The notes under the pieces are model-generated. The model ran no database searches, had not been told where the DNA came from, and saw only the letters and a program-made list of their open reading frames with translations. Shown piece after piece: positions 59,470-64,000 of a stretch of 64,000 nucleotides of DNA; the stretch's first letter is position 1, and each line of letters begins with the position of its first letter. The DNA lies in the NCBI RefSeq assembly GCF_932294415.1, contig NC_065535.1, forward strand, positions 12,370,282 through 12,434,281, read 5' to 3'. The stretch comes from Quercus robur. Its lineage: Eukaryota > Streptophyta > Magnoliopsida > Fagales > Fagaceae. Both the position numbers and the translations under genes were made by a program.

Positions 59470-60234
59470 TAGTTACAACTTTTAAGCCTTGAATAAACAA
59501 ATAAATTATTTATAGAAAAAAAAATCGTAAAGGCACAATTACTTCTTTTTTCTCTGTTCGAATTTTTATCCTTTTTTGCTAGTTTCTACTAAATTATTGA
59601 TGGAGGAAAAAAAGTGAAAGAAGACGTACTTAACGATTGCATAGTGCTATAGTACTGTTCTGTTTTAAAAATGTTGGCTGCGGAGTCTGTGGAAGCAGGT
59701 AGTTATAGATCTTAAATGAATCCAAGTTGACTTTGCTATTGTTAAGAGCTGTGTCGTGAACCCCAAGCAAATTGTAATTATTGTTAATTTTAGAACACTA
59801 GAGCAAATTGCAATTGTTAATTTAACACTTTGTTGAATTAACAGTTTCTGTGGAAGGAAATTGTTGTGTTTTAACTTTTAAGTGATTTTTTGATGTCAAG
59901 CAGTCTAAAAAAAACACACATGTGATGCTCTTTTTTATGAACAGAAATTAAACTGTCAGTTTCTAGGTAGTAAGGATTAGAAAGGTTGCTTAAATCCACA
60001 ATGTGATAAAAAAGAATCCACCTAAGAAAAAATTCAACAAAAATTTTATATTTTATTAATAATAATATGAAAACTGAATTGTCATTAAAGGCTACAATGC
60101 GTTTAAATAGTAAAAACAAAATCTAAGGCAACTAGAAACCCCAAGGCAGTTACGAAAGCATATAAAACCCTAATTTGACTAAACAACATTAAAATTTAAA
60201 AGCACCTAAAAAGAAATAAATAAATAACCTAAAC
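59183..60234. other. Intergenic AT-rich DNA, no gene seen
   Basis: Contains an AT microsatellite at about 59449-59471 and otherwise unremarkable sequence. The minus frame 59871-60119 has no family signature. Confidence 0.5.
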
Positions 60235-60394
60235 TCTTTTTTTAGAGGGTTTCAACCTATAACATCCACTTCTAATTATATTTTTTTATGATCAGACCAA
60301 AATACCAATCAGTTTTTGGTGTCGGCGAGGATTGAACCCCAAATCTCTTATTCAACCATCAGAGATTTTACTAGTTGAGTTAATTGGAACCCAA
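60235..60394 (-). mobile_element. tRNA-derived SINE, copy with perfect 13-bp target duplication
   Basis: The minus strand reads GGGTTCCAATTAACTCAACT (A-box region), then GGGGTTCAATCC (B box) and CCAAAAACTGATTGG, with a poly-A tail. The exact 13-bp duplication AAATAACCTAAAC is at 60222-60234 and 60395-60407, marking a clean insertion. Confidence 0.85.
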
Positions 60395-60407
60395 AAATAA
60401 CCTAAAC

Positions 60408-60905
60408 CTAACATAATAAAAATTACATGAAAAATACTAAAATTAAATAATTACAAAAATTAAAAATTAAACCGTGTCCTACATCATTTCCTTAGCTATC
60501 AAGAGATCATACCTATTGTTTTACACTATTGTCTTTATCTAGAGTTATAAACATAGACTTTAGTTTAGTTACAACATAATTTTGATTAACAATTTTTTTT
60601 TGATATGATTAATGATTTGATTTCTAGCAATACTACTTACACTATCATTTTACAATTTTTTTCGAAATTATTGAGTTTGTAAGTTGTTACTAATGCTCAT
60701 ATGATCCACCACTTTATTATCCTCCATCAGCAGTTTATTAGAAAAATTATTCAATACTCTTGATTATGTAATACTCCTGATTTTGTGTACAATATGGTGG
60801 TACTCTATTCTCTCACATGATAATGGGTCTTATGTAATGAATAATTACTCAACAATTTAATATCTCAAAGCTGTGAAAATATTTGCGAAGAAAAATTGTC
60901 TCTTA
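60408..60905. other. AT-rich intergenic DNA, nothing recognised
   Basis: No gene, RNA or clear repeat was found between the SINE and the Harbinger-like element. Confidence 0.5.
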
Positions 60906-61292
60906 CGCTCTGTTTGTTTCAACAATAACGTTTTCTAGAAAATAGTTTATTTTCTAGAAAGCATTTTCTGGAAAACTATCTTATTTTCCCGTGTTTGGTA
61001 ACAACCTTGAAAATGGGCTTAAGAACATTTTTTGGTGTTTGGTATCCACAAGTTTTAAAACATTTCTTGTATAATTTAAAACATGTATAATATGTGTATT
61101 GTGTAAACTCACCTAATGTAATCAATATAAATAAATAATAATAATAAAAAAAACCAAGAATGAATTTGATTTTCAAACTAAAATTTTGACAACAGATACA
61201 ATCAAAATTAGCTATCCAATTTTCATGATCTCAAATGCTCATCTTGTTCATGTATATGAACAATATTTTTGATAAGTAACGTAAAAATTTTT

Positions 61293-61327
<35 letters not shown>

Positions 61328-61932
61328 TACACTGGAAGTGTACAATAGTGGCACAAATCAAGAGAAAAATAACCATTATACCCATAAGTTCCATTTTAAA
61401 TAGTTCAATGCCACATATGCCAAATAGTTTTTCCGACAAACTAATCCAGTACAAATAGTTTGATAAATACCAAAAAAATTTATAGAATTGTTGACGGGTC
61501 TCTGAGGAGGAAAAAAAAAAAAAAAAAAAACCTTATTTAAGAACAGTGTTATAGAGGGGAGAAGAAATAGGGAGAAAAAAAAAAAAAGAGAGACAGATAG
61601 AGAGAGAAATATGTGAGAAGAGAAGAGGCCATAGGGAAGAGAAGAAATGAGAGATTTTATTGTGAGAAAGGCTGAATGAGCGAAAAAAAATATTGTTTCC
61701 TGAGTAAAAAGAATATAATATTTATAGGAGTTATATGTCACATAAGAGAGAGATTGTTTTCCAAATATTTTTTTTAGAAAACAACCTATAGAAAATAAGC
61801 CTTATTTTTATAAGAGTTTTCCGTTGGCTAAAGATTTTTTTCCATTGACCAATTTTTTTTTTATGTTACTAAATACTGAAAAACGTGGAAAACTATCTTT
61901 ATAGAAAGTTTTCCAGCAAAACAAACAGAGCG
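60906..61932. mobile_element. PIF/Harbinger-like element with CGCTCTGTTTGTTT termini
   Basis: Perfect 14-bp inverted ends, CGCTCTGTTTGTTT and AAACAAACAGAGCG, with TTA on both sides (60903-60905 and 61933-61935). Sub-terminal GGAAAACTATCTT and GAAAACTATCTTTATAG blocks recur. The centre includes long A tracts (61299-61325, 61510-61530). There is no transposase frame. Confidence 0.78.
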
Positions 61933-62710
61933 TTAGACTCGTGTTTTACTGTTTACTATTTAGCCTTTTCAACTAATGATGATGTGATCATGGAATGGAT
62001 GAGGTAGGATTATTAAATCTTAGGGTGGGTGGCCAAAAAACAAAATCCCCTCATTGGTTTAGGCATTTCTCTTGTAAAATATTTCCTATTCTCACGATAA
62101 AATATAATGAATGAATGGACAAGGCCCGATTATCAATCAGTTTTTTCAAAACCATACAAGGGTTTTCTTGGGCTGGGCTTCATAGACTCTAAATTTGCCG
62201 CTTGATAAAATTCCAAAAATCTCCCCAAAAAAATTATAAATATCATATACTTTACTATACCATGTAATAAAAATGTGATTTAGAAGGCGTGGTTACGTTA
62301 CATAGCTACACCAAATTGTAGCAATCTTGTATAAAATAAAATGAAAATTACAACAATCTTGTAGAAGCTGTAATTACATCAAGTAACTACACTAAATTAT
62401 AGCAGCTTTTTATAGATAAAATCAAAAGCAAATTACGGCAATTTTTAAGACAAAATCAACCGTTTATTTGTTCTTATCAAGTTTTCATTTTGGATAAAGT
62501 TTGATAGACAAAAAAACTTAATAATTTAATATCAACTTTTCTTCTTCTTAAATTTTTATTTTTTATTTTTTGATTTCTACGGTATAAAATTTGACTAAAA
62601 GAGATAAATATGATTTTAACAAAGAGATAATATAAAATATATATGTTATGTTTGCATAGATGAACTCAGCCACCTGTCTTTACATCTAATGGATGTTGTA
62701 TCTATTAAAA
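61933..62710. other. Intergenic AT-rich DNA, no gene seen
   Basis: Has several short repeated phrases (ATTACAACAATCTTGTA...GTAATTAC near 62300-62400), which may be a small decayed inverted-repeat element. No coding signal. Confidence 0.45.
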
Positions 62711-62872
62711 GCTCTCTTTTTTTTTAGAAAGTTTCAACCTATAGTATCTGTTCCTGATGATAGCTCTTTATCATCAAACCAAGACACCAATCGGTTTTTA
62801 GTGTAAGCAAGAATTGAACCCCAGATCTCTTATTCAACTATCAGAAACTTTACCAACTGAGTTAACTAAAAC
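62711..62872 (-). mobile_element. tRNA-derived SINE copy
   Basis: The minus strand reads TTTTAGTTAACTCAGTTGG (A-box region), GGGGTTCAATTC (B box), AAAAACCGATTGGTGTCTTG, TGATAAAGAGCTATCATCAG and a poly-A tail. Same family as 19961-20110 and 60235-60394. No target duplication resolved. Confidence 0.75.
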
Positions 62873-63149
62873 CCACAAAGGATATTCTCCCCTTCATGAA
62901 TCATTGTTGGGTGGCTCAAAGGTTTTCTTTGAAACCTTCTTTTCTTTAAACTCTCTAAATTAAATATGTAAAAGTTGAACCCAAAGCTTTGGAATTTTGA
63001 AAACAAGGTAATCTCTATCCTTTTTTTCCCCTCATATATTTTGCATTTTTGTTTTTTATTATGTGAAAATCTAGCAAGATTTGTAGGAATTAAAATCTGG
63101 TGATTTTTAGTAAAATTGCAATTCCTATTTAGATTCTAATCTGTAATTT

Positions 63150-63187
<38 letters not shown>

Positions 63188-63748
63188 CCCATTATAATTT
63201 TAATCCTATAAATCAATTATCTCCAACTCGAAAGCAAGTTCATGGATCTCTGATTGATTGTGTGCTAAAAACTAAAATGGAAGATTAAAAGGTGAGGAAA
63301 AAAAAACAAAGCCAGGTTTTTTTTTTTTTTGGTCATGCATTTTATGTCCTATTTAGAGTTTTATTTAAAGTTTTCTAAAATTGTTAAGAGAATTGAATAA
63401 AATAATGGAAATTATGCAGCTCTATTTCTAGATCTGAAAATCATTCTTTCTACCACACTCTATGCGGTAGGTAAAATATATTATTTGATTTTGAATCCTT
63501 ACTAAATTTCGACTTATTACAGGGTTTCTATGAACAAGTAGCATCTACATATAGTTAAGGATATATGTGAAGATGGAAGAGAACATAAGCATCTTTATAA
63601 GGTAAATGATTACATTTTTTTTTTCTTTATTGCAATATATGTTTATTAATTTGATATGATAAACAAGACAGGATGCTTATTTAAACATTTTGTTTTAAAC
63701 GGAAGGTCAAGATTAATTCTCAATTTCAATTTTTTATTATTATAATAG
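62873..63748. other. AT-rich intergenic DNA, no gene seen
   Basis: Contains an AT microsatellite at about 63151-63184 and no coding or RNA signal. Confidence 0.5.
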
Positions 63749-63943
63749 ATTAGAAATACTCTTCACTCTCAGGGACAACTATTCAATTCTTATGCAATTA
63801 AGTCTCTCCCTGTATCCCCCTCAAAAAAAAGTCTCTGAGGGTGAAGAGACTTTTTTTTTTTTTTTTTTGAGAGTCAAAGGGTGAAGAGACTTAATTGCAT
63901 AAGAATTGAATAGTTGTCCCTGAGAGTGAAGAGTATTTCTAAT
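63749..63943. repeat. Perfect inverted repeat, 59-bp arms, 77-bp loop
   Basis: Bases 63749-63807 and 63885-63943 are exact reverse complements. The arm begins ATTAGAAATACTCTTCACTC and ends GCAATTAAGTCTCT. The loop has a T-run and two near-copies of GGGTGAAGAGACT, so smaller alternative hairpins are possible. It could be a foldback MITE or a source of hairpin small RNA. Confidence 0.88.
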
Positions 63944-64000
63944 TTGTTTTTTAATGCTTTCCCCCCAAAATTGTTGTATATTGATTACCCATATGATTAG

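Overview
This window looks like a nuclear, AT-rich, repeat-dense stretch of a eudicot plant genome, probably a woody rosid. Genes are split by GT-AG introns, encode plant-specific proteins (an ERD2-like receptor, a GH100 neutral invertase, plant-only nuclear and membrane proteins), and sit far apart among transposon remains. The species cannot be fixed from the sequence; Fagaceae is only a guess.

Genes: (1) the first exon of an ERD2-like gene on the minus strand at 358-580, which runs off the left edge; (2) a complete four-exon alkaline/neutral invertase on the minus strand at 3038-8019, with a hAT element in each of its first two introns; (3) a five-exon coiled-coil protein gene on the plus strand at 30894-33497; (4) a single-exon three-segment membrane protein on the minus strand near 34711-35121; (5) a four-exon lysine- and acid-rich nuclear protein on the plus strand at 40949-44911; (6) two diverged same-strand paralogues at 48527-51488 and 57308-58766, whose second and third coding exons have identical lengths (63 and 75 nt); only the second paralogue keeps a long tail with an EAR-type LPDLNV motif. 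Junctions were set by hand from reading frame, family conservation and GT/AG sites. Coding lengths close in frame at 569, 362, 279, 254 and 327 residues for the spliced genes.

The rest is mobile DNA and its remains. Several copies have exact target-site duplications: a five-copy non-autonomous hAT family, two further hAT-type elements, PIF/Harbinger-like MITEs, tRNA-derived SINEs, an RTE-type LINE relic in an intron, and a 1.9-kb solo LTR. A 3.25-kb LTR retrotransposon without gag-pol (23307-26559) is nested in a 400-bp Mutator-type MITE.

The most unusual item is inside that LTR element: an open frame (24535-24906, minus) encoding a basic stretch followed by a recognisable RWP-RK domain of the RKD transcription-factor type. 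It appears to be a host gene fragment captured by a retrotransposon. Next in interest are the in-frame 27-residue repeats in the same element, the hAT insertion 18 nt from an invertase splice acceptor, the paralogue pair, and a perfect 59-bp-arm inverted repeat at the right edge. No rRNA, functional tRNA, CRISPR or organellar sequence was seen.
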